A stretch of 64,000 bases of DNA from Candidatus Raymondbacteria bacterium RIFOXYA2_FULL_49_16. GTDB lineage: Bacteria > Fibrobacterota > OXYB2-FULL-49-7 > XYB2-FULL-49-35. Position 1 is the first letter of the stretch. Every line of letters starts with the position of its first letter. The notes below the pieces were generated by a model. That model did no database searches. It was not told the DNA's origin and was given only the letters and a program-made list of their open reading frames with translations. Both the position numbers and the translations under genes were made by a program. Where the stretch lies: NCBI GenBank assembly GCA_001789205.1, contig MFYT01000006.1:1-64000 (forward strand), in the 5' to 3' direction. Below are positions 39,877 to 49,000 of this stretch, piece after piece.

Positions 39877-42210
39877 TCATGCAAGCAATTTTTTTAAAAG
39901 TTTGGCAAGGTCGCTGCTCCGGTAGGGTTTGGCGGCCATGCCCGCAAAACCGAATTGTCCGGGATGGGCCAGCACCGGGTCGTTTGAATACCCGCTTGAG
40001 ACAATGGCCCTGACCTGCGGATCAATATTTTTCAGCTGCTCAAGGGTTTCTTTGCCGCCCATGCCGTTAGGAATGGTAAGATCAAGAATGACCACGTCGA
40101 ATTTCTTTCCCGCTTCCATTGCTGCCTTGTAGCTTCGCAGGGTTTCCTCTCCATGCATGGCAACCGAGACATTGTATCCAAGATTTGAGAGCATATCAGT
40201 GGCAAGGTTGCGCAAAATAGGCTCGTCGTCCATAATTAGGATGCGGCCCGTGCCATGCGGCGCAATGTCCGCGGCGTTTTCCTCAGCAGCCAGGGGCCCG
40301 GTTGCGGCGGGCAAATAAATTGAAATAGCCGATCCTTTGCCCGGCTCGGATTCAACCGTGATTGTACCGAAGTGTTTTTTGACAATGGAATATGAGATGG
40401 CAAGCCCCAGACCGCTACCCTGTTGTTTGGTGGTGAAAAACGGGTCAAATATCTTTCCCGCCATTTCGCGGGGAATACCCACACCCGTATCAGCAATGGT
40501 GATGCGGGCGTAATTTCCCGGAGCCAGCGGAGGTATCTGTCCCGCACCAAGGACCAGGGTTTCTACTCCTATTCTGATTGTGCCGCTTCCAGGCATTGCC
40601 TGGCGCGCGTTAAGTACGATATTACTGATGAGTTGAGAAATCTGGCCTGGATCAGCCTCGCATGGCAGTTGCTGCTGGGCAAAGGTGTATTTGCATACGC
40701 AGGATGAACCGCTTATGGCAAGCTCGGCAGCGTCCCGAATAAGCGGCTGCAGATCAACGGGCTTTTTTGCCGGGCTGCCGCCTTTGGCAAAGGTAAGGAG
40801 CTGATTGGTGAGGTCTTTTACCCTGTTGAAGGCGCCCATTGCCCGGTCAAGATAATGCGCTGGCTTTTCATCGGCCGAAAGCAGATTGCGCGCCATGTCG
40901 ATGTATCCAAAAAGACCTGAGAGCATATTATTGAAATCGTGGGCAATGCCACCCGCGAGGATGCCCAGGGAATCAAGTTTTTGGGATTTTTGCATCTCGT
41001 ATTCCAGGCGTTTGCGTTCTTCCTCGGCCTGTTTTATCTTTGTTTCATCAGTATAGACGGCAACGATCTCACCGGATGCTAGTTTGTACACATAGTTATC
41101 GCGCCATCCGACAATGCGATCGTCCATGTACTGGCCAACGGGAAAATGTTCCGGAGCGCCTGTGCGATACACCCGCTGGAACACGGCGAAAATGCCAAAA
41201 TCCCTGACACCGGGAAAGGCCTCGGTGACCCGTTTTCCTAAAACCTGCTCGCGCGGCATCTGTTCCATGGCTTGGGCTGCTTTGTTGAATTCCTTGAAGA
41301 TAAAATCGTCCCCATTGTCCACGACCTCGTACACAGCCACGGCTGTCTGCATGGTATCGATGAGCATGCGGTAGCGGCCTTCACTCAGGACCATCTGCTG
41401 GTTTGCGGCGCGAAGCTGCTGTTCGGTCGCCTGAAGCTGTTGGTTCGCGGCCCGGAGCTGCTGTTCGTTAGCTGTCAACTGCTGGTTTGACGCCTTGAGC
41501 TGCTGTTCGCTTGCTGTCAGCTGCTGGTTGGTGCTGTCCAGCTTACGATTTGCATCAAACAATAGGTTCAGCATTGCGGTGCGGGCGCTGACAAACCGTA
41601 TTGAGGTGACGAGCACATAGATAAAAAGGACCACGCACAAGACAAAAAGAACAATTTGGATCTTGTGAAACGCGCTGATTTTCTCATCAATTGTCGCGTG
41701 GATTTCTGCAGTGAGGCTGTCCGCGCGCAGAATGAGTTCGGTAAAAAGCGAATCGTATGAAGCGTCAGAAAGTGAACGGTCGGAGAGCCTTTTTTGTGAC
41801 AAATCTTTAATTGATAGAATGATGATAGAAAAGGTGTTTGAATAAGAACAGATGCCCGTGGTGCAGGTATCGGGTTTTTTGACCCCCAGGACTTGGTGCA
41901 TGCAGAGACGGCCTGCATGGGTCTCTGCGCTGTCGAGGCACGGCCAGAGAGAATCGAGCGTCTGGTCAGGATCGCCCGCGAGATATTCCTCGAATGCAAG
42001 GTGGGCGCGAATGGCTTCGTATTTTGCGTTTAGCGCTGCATGTTCAATGGGCAGCAGCGTACGGGTGATTGTTGATTCAATGTGCAGGGAATAGGCGACG
42101 AATCCTGCGACAAACAACCCGAGCAGCGCTGCCGGAACATAGATCCGGCTGGCGCGTGTGAGGCGTTGTCGCCTGGCCGTCCTTGGTTCAGGGCCTTTCT
42201 TCATGGGCAT
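39877..42210 (-). CDS. Hybrid sensor histidine kinase with PAS and receiver domains
   Basis: A 777-residue protein starting at ATG 42210 after GGGAGG. Two membrane segments (about 23-42 and 185-204) flank an extracytoplasmic sensor region of about 140 residues holding four cysteines. A striking repeat-rich coiled coil (224-275) follows, then a PAS domain. HisKA comes next (KLDSLGILAGGIAHDFNN; phosphoacceptor His in IAHD), then HATPase_c (LISNIVLNARQAMPG, DTGVGIP, GSGLGLAISYSIVKKH) and a receiver domain (ILIMDDEP; phosphoacceptor Asp in VVILDLTIPNGMGG). The 5' end overlaps the cheD remnant. The signal is unknown; a decayed propeller gene lies next to it. Confidence 0.93.
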   Translation of the reverse strand: MPMKKGPEPRTARRQRLTRASRIYVPAALLGLFVAGFVAYSLHIESTITRTLLPIEHAALNAKYEAIRAHLAFEEYLAGDPDQTLDSLWPCLDSAETHAGRLCMHQVLGVKKPDTCTTGICSYSNTFSIIILSIKDLSQKRLSDRSLSDASYDSLFTELILRADSLTAEIHATIDEKISAFHKIQIVLFVLCVVLFIYVLVTSIRFVSARTAMLNLLFDANRKLDSTNQQLTASEQQLKASNQQLTANEQQLRAANQQLQATEQQLRAANQQMVLSEGRYRMLIDTMQTAVAVYEVVDNGDDFIFKEFNKAAQAMEQMPREQVLGKRVTEAFPGVRDFGIFAVFQRVYRTGAPEHFPVGQYMDDRIVGWRDNYVYKLASGEIVAVYTDETKIKQAEEERKRLEYEMQKSQKLDSLGILAGGIAHDFNNMLSGLFGYIDMARNLLSADEKPAHYLDRAMGAFNRVKDLTNQLLTFAKGGSPAKKPVDLQPLIRDAAELAISGSSCVCKYTFAQQQLPCEADPGQISQLISNIVLNARQAMPGSGTIRIGVETLVLGAGQIPPLAPGNYARITIADTGVGIPREMAGKIFDPFFTTKQQGSGLGLAISYSIVKKHFGTITVESEPGKGSAISIYLPAATGPLAAEENAADIAPHGTGRILIMDDEPILRNLATDMLSNLGYNVSVAMHGEETLRSYKAAMEAGKKFDVVILDLTIPNGMGGKETLEQLKNIDPQVRAIVSSGYSNDPVLAHPGQFGFAGMAAKPYRSSDLAKLLKKLLA
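41386..41541 (-). repeat. Heptad-type repeat in the histidine kinase coding region
   Basis: Seven-residue units such as LTASEQQ, LKASNQQ, LTANEQQ, LRAANQQ, LQATEQQ and LRAANQQ follow one another, giving roughly 21-base DNA repeats with strong similarity. They encode an in-register coiled-coil linker between the second membrane segment and the PAS domain. The near-identity suggests repeat expansion rather than ordinary coiled-coil evolution, so length may vary between strains. Confidence 0.8.
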
Positions 42211-42713
42211 AGGAAACCTCCCTCAGATTTACCAGTCCGGCATCCGAAGCATCGCCCAGACCGCAGAAGACCTGGCCTGTTGCGCAGTGCAGAGTAATGC
42301 GCCGCCGTAAAAAACCGCCAAGAGAAGAAGCGGCAAGGGGCAGGCTTAAGTCGTAGAGGGTCTGCAATGCGCTGTCTATGTTCATTTCACAAATGGTATC
42401 TTCGTGCCGCTGGAGCACATTGGCCCCGCCAGCGACAAAGGCGACCAGGGATTGGGACTTCGAACCGCACTCAAGAAGCCGCTGCACCAGTCGGGCTGCC
42501 GCGTTCGAAATGTATTTTGAGCACATTGTCCGTGCCATGTATTGGCGCGCTTCCCGGCAGCATGGCATGGGCGAGTCCGCCCGCGCACGCCACGGGATCA
42601 TAGAGGCCTATGACAATGCATGAGCCGATTGCGCTGGAGACAAGCGCCGTGTTCCCGGTACCTACCCCCACCTCACCGGTCTGGACGTCGATGACATGCC
42701 GTTCGTAGCGCAT
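42188..42713 (-). pseudogene. cheD: CheD chemoreceptor glutamine deamidase, split by frameshift
   Basis: The first frame (42471-42713) gives the CheD start: VGTGNTALVSSAIGSCIVIGLYDPVACAGGLAHAMLPG, with the catalytic Cys in GSC and His in LAHAM, then PIHGTDNVLK. The second frame continues with YISNAAARLVQRLLECG, VAFVAGGANVLQ and LRRRITLHCATGQVFCGLG, to 42188. They join if one A is removed from CTCAAAATAC near 42510. CheD deamidates chemoreceptors and activates receptor complexes. The usual Thr before GSC appears as Ser. This may be a pseudogene, an assembly error or a +1 frameshift site. It overlaps the start of the histidine kinase. Confidence 0.8.
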
Positions 42714-42858
42714 AAAATTTCACTTTGTAAGGATACCGAAAATATATGTTTGTTATTTTCCGGTATCAATTGAAAAAATGAAACTATTTGACCTTGCCAA
42801 TAAATTTATTATTTTTTACAATCCTTATGATACGAAAAAAATCAACCAAGGAGATTCA

Positions 42859-43062
42859 ATGGCAGGCCAAATTAAGCGATTAATAGACACGATTATTACC
42901 CAGCGTGCAAAAGGAAATACAACAATTATGTATACGACAAAAGCAAAATTGACGTTGAAAGGGGTTAATCCCGACTTGTTTTCAGATACATCAGCCGACG
43001 ATCCCGAAACTATTAACCGGCTTAAAGGGATAGCCGCCGAACTCGGCGTGACCATTGCTTAA
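42859..43062 (+). CDS. Small hypothetical protein upstream of FIST
   Basis: A 67-residue protein from ATG 42859, chosen because AAGGAG lies directly upstream at 42844-42849; the longer frame from 42778 has no such site. It reads IKRLIDTIITQRAKGNTTIMYTTKAKLTLKGVNPDLFSDTSADDPETI, with no membrane segment or known motif. It ends 38 bases before the FIST gene and probably shares its transcript. The conserved-looking KGNTTIMYTTKAKL segment suggests a small adaptor, but the function is unknown. Confidence 0.7.
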   Translation: MAGQIKRLIDTIITQRAKGNTTIMYTTKAKLTLKGVNPDLFSDTSADDPETINRLKGIAAELGVTIA

Positions 43063-43100
43063 GAATTTAATAATAGAACTTTTATAACAGGAGTATTACA

Positions 43101-44204
43101 ATGGCAATCAAGCAAGTGTATTCGCTTCAGGAAACGAAGCTGGTAGCCGGTGATTTTAAAAAGCAATTGGGTTCCTTCTCTCCTTCTGTTGTCTTGTTTT
43201 TCGCGTCAGTCAGCCACGACCACTCTCTTCTTAATACGGAGTTGCAGAAGGCCTTTCCCGGAGCAAAGATTTTCGGTTGTTCCACAGCAGGGGAAATCGT
43301 TACAGGCAAGATGCTCAGCAACGCTGTTGTATGCATGTGTTTCGACAAGGAAACGATCGCCGATGCGCATATTGAGGTCCTTGAGAACATCGCTTCCGAA
43401 GACCGGGTGCCAGAAACGTTTAAGAAATTCGAAACGTATTTCAAGACACCAATTAAAGATATGGATGTATCACAGTATGTGGGTATCATCCTTATTGATG
43501 GGATGAGCGGGGCCGAAGAGCGCGTCATGGACCGCATTGGCAATTTGACGGACATTTCATTTATCGGCGGTTCCGCGGGCGACGACCTGCAATTCAAAAA
43601 GACGTTCGTTTCCTCGGGAGGAAAGGCCTATTCGGGCGCGGCGGTATTGGCGCTTTTAAAGCCAGTCAACGGCTTCGATTTTCTTAAGACGCAAAGTTTT
43701 TCTTCGACCGGAAAAAAGTTGAAGGCGACGGACGTTGATGAAACCGCGCGCACTGTCCACGCATTCGACGGAAAACCAGCTATGCAGGCGTATGCGCAGG
43801 TGCTTGGTGTATCATTGGCGGATGCCGGGCAGAAATTTATGACAAATCCAGTTGGGCTCAAGGTAGGAGAGGAATTTTATGTGCGAAGCCCCCAGCAGCC
43901 GCAGGGACAATCGCTGCGTTTTTATTGCAACATTAAAAAAGGGATGGAACTCGATGTCCTGGTTTCCCGCGATATAGTCCAGGATACGCGCATCGCCTTG
44001 GACGCGAAGAAGAAGGAACTTGGCCTGATACGCGGCATTATTGATTTTCATTGCATTTTGCGCACACTCGAGCTTCGGCAGAAAAACCAATGCGATGCCT
44101 ATGGAAAACTGTTCGAAGGAATCCCTGCGATTGGGTTCTCAACATATGGTGAGGAATTTATAGGCCATATTAACCAAACCTCTACAATGTTGATTTTTAA
44201 ATAG
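43101..44204 (+). CDS. FIST domain sensor protein (N- and C-terminal domains)
   Basis: A 367-residue protein with AGGAG upstream. The FIST N domain reads VVLFFASVSHDHSLLNTELQKAFPGAKIFGCSTAGEI, then YVGIILIDGMSGAEERVMDRIGNLTDISFIGGSAGDDLQFKKTFV. The FIST_C domain reads FYCNIKKGMELDVLVSRDIVQDTRIAL, with the typical SFSTYGEEFIGHINQTSTMLIF finish. FIST proteins are cytoplasmic sensors, often placed beside histidine kinases and chemotaxis genes, thought to bind small ligands such as amino acids. Divergent from the kinase/cheD pair, supporting a shared signalling role. Confidence 0.92.
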   Translation: MAIKQVYSLQETKLVAGDFKKQLGSFSPSVVLFFASVSHDHSLLNTELQKAFPGAKIFGCSTAGEIVTGKMLSNAVVCMCFDKETIADAHIEVLENIASEDRVPETFKKFETYFKTPIKDMDVSQYVGIILIDGMSGAEERVMDRIGNLTDISFIGGSAGDDLQFKKTFVSSGGKAYSGAAVLALLKPVNGFDFLKTQSFSSTGKKLKATDVDETARTVHAFDGKPAMQAYAQVLGVSLADAGQKFMTNPVGLKVGEEFYVRSPQQPQGQSLRFYCNIKKGMELDVLVSRDIVQDTRIALDAKKKELGLIRGIIDFHCILRTLELRQKNQCDAYGKLFEGIPAIGFSTYGEEFIGHINQTSTMLIFK

Positions 44205-44271
44205 AACGGGCGCAATTCTACGGGACCCAATCGGGCACGTCGGGCGATATCGCGTGCCGTATACGCGAAAA

Positions 44272-44325
44272 TATGCCGCTGTCTTATTATGCCGCTGTCT
44301 TATTTAGTATAAGGCAGCGGTTTTT
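44272..44325 (+). terminator. Terminator of the FIST gene, with duplicated 5' arm
   Basis: A 16-base unit (TATGCCGCTGTCTTAT) occurs twice in tandem at 44272-44287 and 44288-44303. The second copy forms a 12-base stem with 44309-44320 (one wobble) around TTAGT, followed by five uridines (44321-44325). It lies downstream of the FIST gene. The 3' part overlaps the coding end of the MauE-like gene on the other strand, whose tail (CLILNKTAA) is read from it. Confidence 0.75.
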
Positions 44326-44784
44326 AGTTTTTATGGTAAATTTCCGCGTACCCTGATACAGGATGACTACCAGGGTGATGCCAAAGTACACCATGTCGCG
44401 CACCAGGAGTTCACGGGGGTCTGAAAATTCGCCCGCCTTGTGAAAGCCGAAGCAGCCGCAGTCGAATTGCAGGCCGCGCATCAGATTATAACTGATTGCC
44501 ACGATGAATATAAGCAGCATACCGTTGATAAGCACTGCTGCCGAACGGGGCCATATGCCAAACACAAGGCAGAGACCGCAGACCAGCTCGAAAAAGGGCA
44601 GCATGATGGCCAGCACGTTTATGGTAACCCCCGGCATTATCTTGTAGCCATAGATGACTTTTGCCATGTCGGCCGGATGCATTATTTTATGAACGCAGGA
44701 ATAGACAAAGAGCCCTCCTAAAAAGAGGCGGCAGGCAAGTTCCACATAGGGATTGCCGAAAAAAGCGGCGAGTTTAGTTTTCAA
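44287..44784 (-). CDS. MauE/DoxX-like membrane protein
   Basis: A protein of about 165 residues with four hydrophobic segments (roughly residues 15-35, 50-75, 80-100 and 120-140). The motif FDCGCFGFHKAGEF belongs to the MauE/DoxX group, whose cysteines are linked to thiol-disulfide chemistry. The start is tentative: TTG at 44784 has GGAGGG eight bases upstream, whereas ATG 44820 has no ribosome binding site and overlaps the rhodanese gene by 47 bases. It is the last of a DUF1573-rhodanese-MauE trio that follows the CoA activase. Confidence 0.8.
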   Translation of the reverse strand: MKTKLAAFFGNPYVELACRLFLGGLFVYSCVHKIMHPADMAKVIYGYKIMPGVTINVLAIMLPFFELVCGLCLVFGIWPRSAAVLINGMLLIFIVAISYNLMRGLQFDCGCFGFHKAGEFSDPRELLVRDMVYFGITLVVILYQGTRKFTIKTKNRCLILNKTAA

Positions 44785-45268
44785 CGGGAAGGCCCTCCGA
44801 TTTCCATGCCGGGAATCCATCGATAAAGACTTTTACGTGTACATATCCCGCGTTTTCAAGGTTTTCGGCAAGTTCGTGGCTATCGGGACATTCGCGGCCG
44901 CTGCAATAGGCCACAATGAGCGTTGAATCGGGGTATGCCTGCCTGAATGGGCCGAACACGCTGAAAAAATTGTCTACCGGCAGCGAGATTGCCCCGCGAA
45001 TGTGGCCCGCTGCATAGTCTTCGGCAGCGCGTGCATCGACAAAAAGAACGCCTTCGTTAAAATACTCCTGCGCCTTGGGCAAGTCTATCTCCCTCGCCTG
45101 GTTGATAAAATCGTGCTTGGCCTTTGCCGATATAACGCCTTTTGCCGTGTCCCACTGGCCAACCAGGGCGATGCCGCGAGGGGAAAGCGCATTGACGATA
45201 AAGGCCAACGCTATGGCGATAAGGGCAATGACAATGCATCCTTTACTGGTATTGATTATTGCTGCCAT
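44774..45268 (-). CDS. Membrane-anchored rhodanese-domain protein
   Basis: A 164-residue protein with one N-terminal membrane segment (about 11-30). The rhodanese domain reads VLFVDARAAEDYAAGHIRGAISLPVDN, and the active-site loop is YCSGRECPDSHELAENL, with the catalytic Cys in CSGREC. The loop is six residues long, typical of sulfurtransferase-type rhodaneses. It could transfer sulfur or sense redox on the periplasmic side. Its start overlaps the DUF1573 gene end by 13 bases. Confidence 0.9.
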   Translation of the reverse strand: MAAIINTSKGCIVIALIAIALAFIVNALSPRGIALVGQWDTAKGVISAKAKHDFINQAREIDLPKAQEYFNEGVLFVDARAAEDYAAGHIRGAISLPVDNFFSVFGPFRQAYPDSTLIVAYCSGRECPDSHELAENLENAGYVHVKVFIDGFPAWKSEGLPVEN

Positions 45269-45972
45269 TTTTTTATCGAGGCCCCTATGCGTTTGGTGAA
45301 TTTTCTGCCATCGGCGAACGAAACCGAAAGATCCACATGGCCATATCTGGTTGAATCGACTGGAGCGGTTATTTTTGGTTCTATGGAAAAATCGAAGGTC
45401 TGATTAGCCTGAAGCGTGAGGCCTGTAACGGGAAAGCGTTTGCTGAACACCAGTTCCTTCAAGTCCGTGACCACGTTAATCTCTGTCAGCGGAGACTGGT
45501 GGTCATTGGTCACGGTAAATGCGATCTCTTTTTCCTGAGTGGTTTTCCCGTCCTTTTCACATGAAAACTTGATATAGGTTGGATTATACGACCAGACGCG
45601 TTTGATATCAGCCGTGAACGCGACCACTGCATAGGGCTTTTGCGGATCGTTTGAATAGACCGTGACGGTCTTGTGCACATTGCCGAAGAATTTTTCTGAA
45701 TCAAAGGTGATTTTCAGCGCGCCTTTTTCACCGGGAGCCAGCTGTTTCTTTGCCATCTCGGGAGCGGTACAGCCGCACGAGCGGTCGATTTTGCCGATTA
45801 CCAGGTCAGCGTCGCCCGTGTTTGTTATCTCACAGGAATACGAGACAATGTCGCCTTGGATGAGCGTGCCCATGGAAAAGGAGTCGGGAGCAACAACAAT
45901 GCGTGGAGCAGCGGTAACTGTGCAGGCAAGAATAATGGGTAAAATAATAGCCGACAGGCGCCTAAGAGTCAT
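45256..45972 (-). CDS. DUF1573-domain exported protein
   Basis: A 238-residue protein with a signal peptide (LPIILACTVTAAP). The DUF1573 (Ig/PapD-like) domain has YSCEITNTGDADLVIGKIDRSCGCTAPEM, APGEKGALKITFDSEKFFGNVHKTVTVYSNDPQKPYAVVAFTADI, and then a second beta domain. The CGC pair is the family signature. The function is unknown. The gene is frequently co-located with rhodanese and DoxX/MauE-like genes in Bacteroidota-like phyla, as here. It follows the activase gene by 32 bases. Confidence 0.9.
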   Translation of the reverse strand: MTLRRLSAIILPIILACTVTAAPRIVVAPDSFSMGTLIQGDIVSYSCEITNTGDADLVIGKIDRSCGCTAPEMAKKQLAPGEKGALKITFDSEKFFGNVHKTVTVYSNDPQKPYAVVAFTADIKRVWSYNPTYIKFSCEKDGKTTQEKEIAFTVTNDHQSPLTEINVVTDLKELVFSKRFPVTGLTLQANQTFDFSIEPKITAPVDSTRYGHVDLSVSFADGRKFTKRIGASIKKWQQ

Positions 45973-46004
45973 GGGAGAAAAGTATTAAATTCGGCGGGCT
46001 GATA

Positions 46005-49000
46005 TCAATTTTTCTCTGCTGGTTTTTTGTCGGCTGTGTCTTGTTTGTTAAAACTTTGCACGTTGAACGAGAAGATATTGATTTTGGACATGATATTGGG
46101 CGGATAGAGGTTGCCGTCGTTTTCGAGTGAAATGACCGGATATTTGCGTTCGTGCGCCCACGGACCATAGATGGACTCGATTAAGCGGCCGGGCAGACAG
46201 GCAAAGGGTGCGATAATGACAATGCCTGAATATCCCTGTTCCATGGCTTCGGCAGCTACCGAAGGCGAAAGCGTTGCCTCGGTGGCAAAATCCGTAGAAG
46301 TGAATTCGTCGGCGCGCGCCATTATTTTCATCATATTAGAAGGCGCGGCCGGGAAAATGCCCGAGGCCTGGAAGGCATGTTCAATTTTATGCTGGACTTT
46401 GTGCTTCCACCAGAATTCTACACGCAACAGCGCCCGCTTGAGCAGGTAGCGGGTGACAATTTTGTTCCACAAAGGTTTTTTTCTGTACGCCAGCTTCAGT
46501 TCGTATTCGCGCATGAAATCGAGATAGTGTATCCACTCGGAAAGGCCCGAGATGCGCGCCATGATACCCCATTCGGTAAGGGTGTCGATGAGCGATTGCA
46601 CTGAAAAGTCATCGCGCCGCACGTAGATTTCGCCCACTACCAGGACTTTTTTAACCGTGGTAAGATCGCGCGCCAGAGGCAGAGTACGCAGTTTTAGGGA
46701 CATTTCATGGATGACCTTGGGCAAATCGCGTGACAGATTGCCGCTGGCAAAGACCTCGATCATTTTTTTCCAGTATTCATCGGCAATGGCAAAGCCGTCC
46801 TCGGGATTTTTCAAACAGACACGCATGCCGCTCTTGAGGTCTTTCATGGCATCGCCCGCGCACACCGCATGCCAGGCCATGAGCGTGAAGCCGCGTCCAA
46901 GTTCGGAGTACGAATTGTCAGAATTAAGTTTGAGCAGCGCGATGTTGGGAAATCCTTTTTCGCGTAAAATTCGGTCGAAAAAGACCGCGTATTGGCCCGT
47001 GCGGCAGGGACCGGTGGTAATAGGCATAAAGAGCACGTAGATTTTTTCAGGGTCTATAGTAAACTCGTTGAAATAGCGGATAAAGGCGCCTAAAACCAAA
47101 AGCGCGGGAACGCACTCCTTTCCGCTGGCAACATTGCGCGCAAGCTGGAGCGAGGTGCGGTCGGGCACGGGCAGGGGCACGGCATTGACCCCGCACCTGT
47201 TGGCGATGGTGGCAATGGCTTCGGTGGATTCGCTGCCCATGGAGGGCAGGAGCAGGACCACGCGTTTGTCGAGCAGGTCGATTTTTTTGCCGGTCTGCAA
47301 ATCTTCAATCTTGATGTTTTTATCGGCGATTTTAATGTCGTACCGACGATCGAACACGGTACCGGGTTTGAACATGGCGCTGCGCGCGTACCCGTCGATA
47401 ATGTCGAGAAAAGCCTCGATGCGTGTATCGACACCCGCATCGGCAGTGTGCGAATCGAGTTCGAGCACCAGGAAGGGCTTGGTGCCGTTTATCCAGCGCA
47501 TGTAGTGGAGGATAAAGGAGTCGGGCGCGCAGGAAAAATTGGATAGATAGCACTGGTAGAGGCTCTTGTATTTGGCGATGTTTTCCGCGGCCCGCATGTT
47601 TTGCTGTCCATAGTACCAGTACATGTTTTCGTAGATATCCGCGTTTTCGAGCGGAACAAAATCAAAGGGAATGACCGTGAAACCGCGCGAGGTAAATTTG
47701 CGCGGGATACCCATGTTGGTGTAGTGGGTAAAGGCGTTGTAGGGTCTTCCGAAAACCACTATGGCGCGCCGGCCTTCGGCCTCGTACCGTTCCATGGCGC
47801 TTTTTCCGATCTCATTGGCTTTTTTAAGGTATTTGAGGTACGCGACCACTCCTTTGCGGAATGCGTGGCGGCCTTCTTTTGCTGAAAAGCCCAGTTTTTG
47901 CGCGGTTTCGATAAAAGGTTTACCGCCTTTGTCAAAGCCGTGAGCGAAGTCGATGACCGGTCGCAGAATTTTTTCATCAGGGATCTGGAATGCGGTGCGG
48001 ATATAGTAGGGGAAACCCTGCACAATAGGGCACAAGCAGGCGTGGGCATCGTCCTGCATGGTTTCCATGAACTTGAAATGCGGCAGGAAATAGTAGTCCA
48101 CATTTTTTTTATAGAGCTCTTCGGTCATGGCGTGCGCGATTTCACCCGGATAGCAGAAGGGCGCGTTCATTTTATCCAGGCCATCTTTGTCCGGTGTCTC
48201 GGACAGAATGGTTTTTACGCCAAGTTCCGCAAAGAAGGTGGCGTAGAGCGGCCACAGGTTGTAGACTGAGAAGGCCTGGGGAATGCCGACAACGAGATCT
48301 TTTTTCGGTACGACCTTTGAGAGATCGGGAGCGAATTCGGAAAAGAGCATGGTGTGGCGTACGGCAATGAGATCTTCAACCTTTGCCTCATCGACCTGTA
48401 CTTTTTTGCGGCTGTTGGCGTATTTGTTGCACCTGCCGCCGAAAAAGTAGCGTGAATCAGCCACGCGGAGCTTGCGGATGGGGCAGTAGTTGTCGCACGA
48501 TTTACAGACGAATTCGCCCTCATATACAATTTCGGCAGCGAGAATGGCGTTGAACGAGAAATCACCGGCATCGAGCAGGCCGTCGGCGTGTTTCTGCTTG
48601 GCGAGTATGCCCACGCCAAAGCAGCCCATGAGTTCGGGGTCGGGCGGCACCACAATGGGCTTGTTTACCAGTGCGGCAAAGGCCAGGGGGATGCCGCTAT
48701 TTTTTGCCACGCCGCCCTGCAGCACAACGCGATTGCCGATGGAACGATTGCCTACAACGCGGTTGAGGTAATTATGTACAATGGAGTAAACAAGGCCGGC
48801 CACGATGTTTTCGCGGCTTGCGCCTTCCTGGATGGCCTTGCGTATGTCGGAATTGATGAAGGCCGAGCAATGCTCGCCGAAACGGAGCGGCGCCTCGGCC
48901 TTTTCGGCAATGGGACCAATCTCGGCTGCCTGGTGTATATTGAGATCTCCGTGGGCTGATTCCTCGAGAAACGAGCCAGTACCCGCGGAACACGCCTCGT

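Noticed and set aside
41386-41541. Possible CRISPR-like direct repeats
   Set aside because: The repeats are contiguous in-frame codons without spacers and encode a coiled coil.
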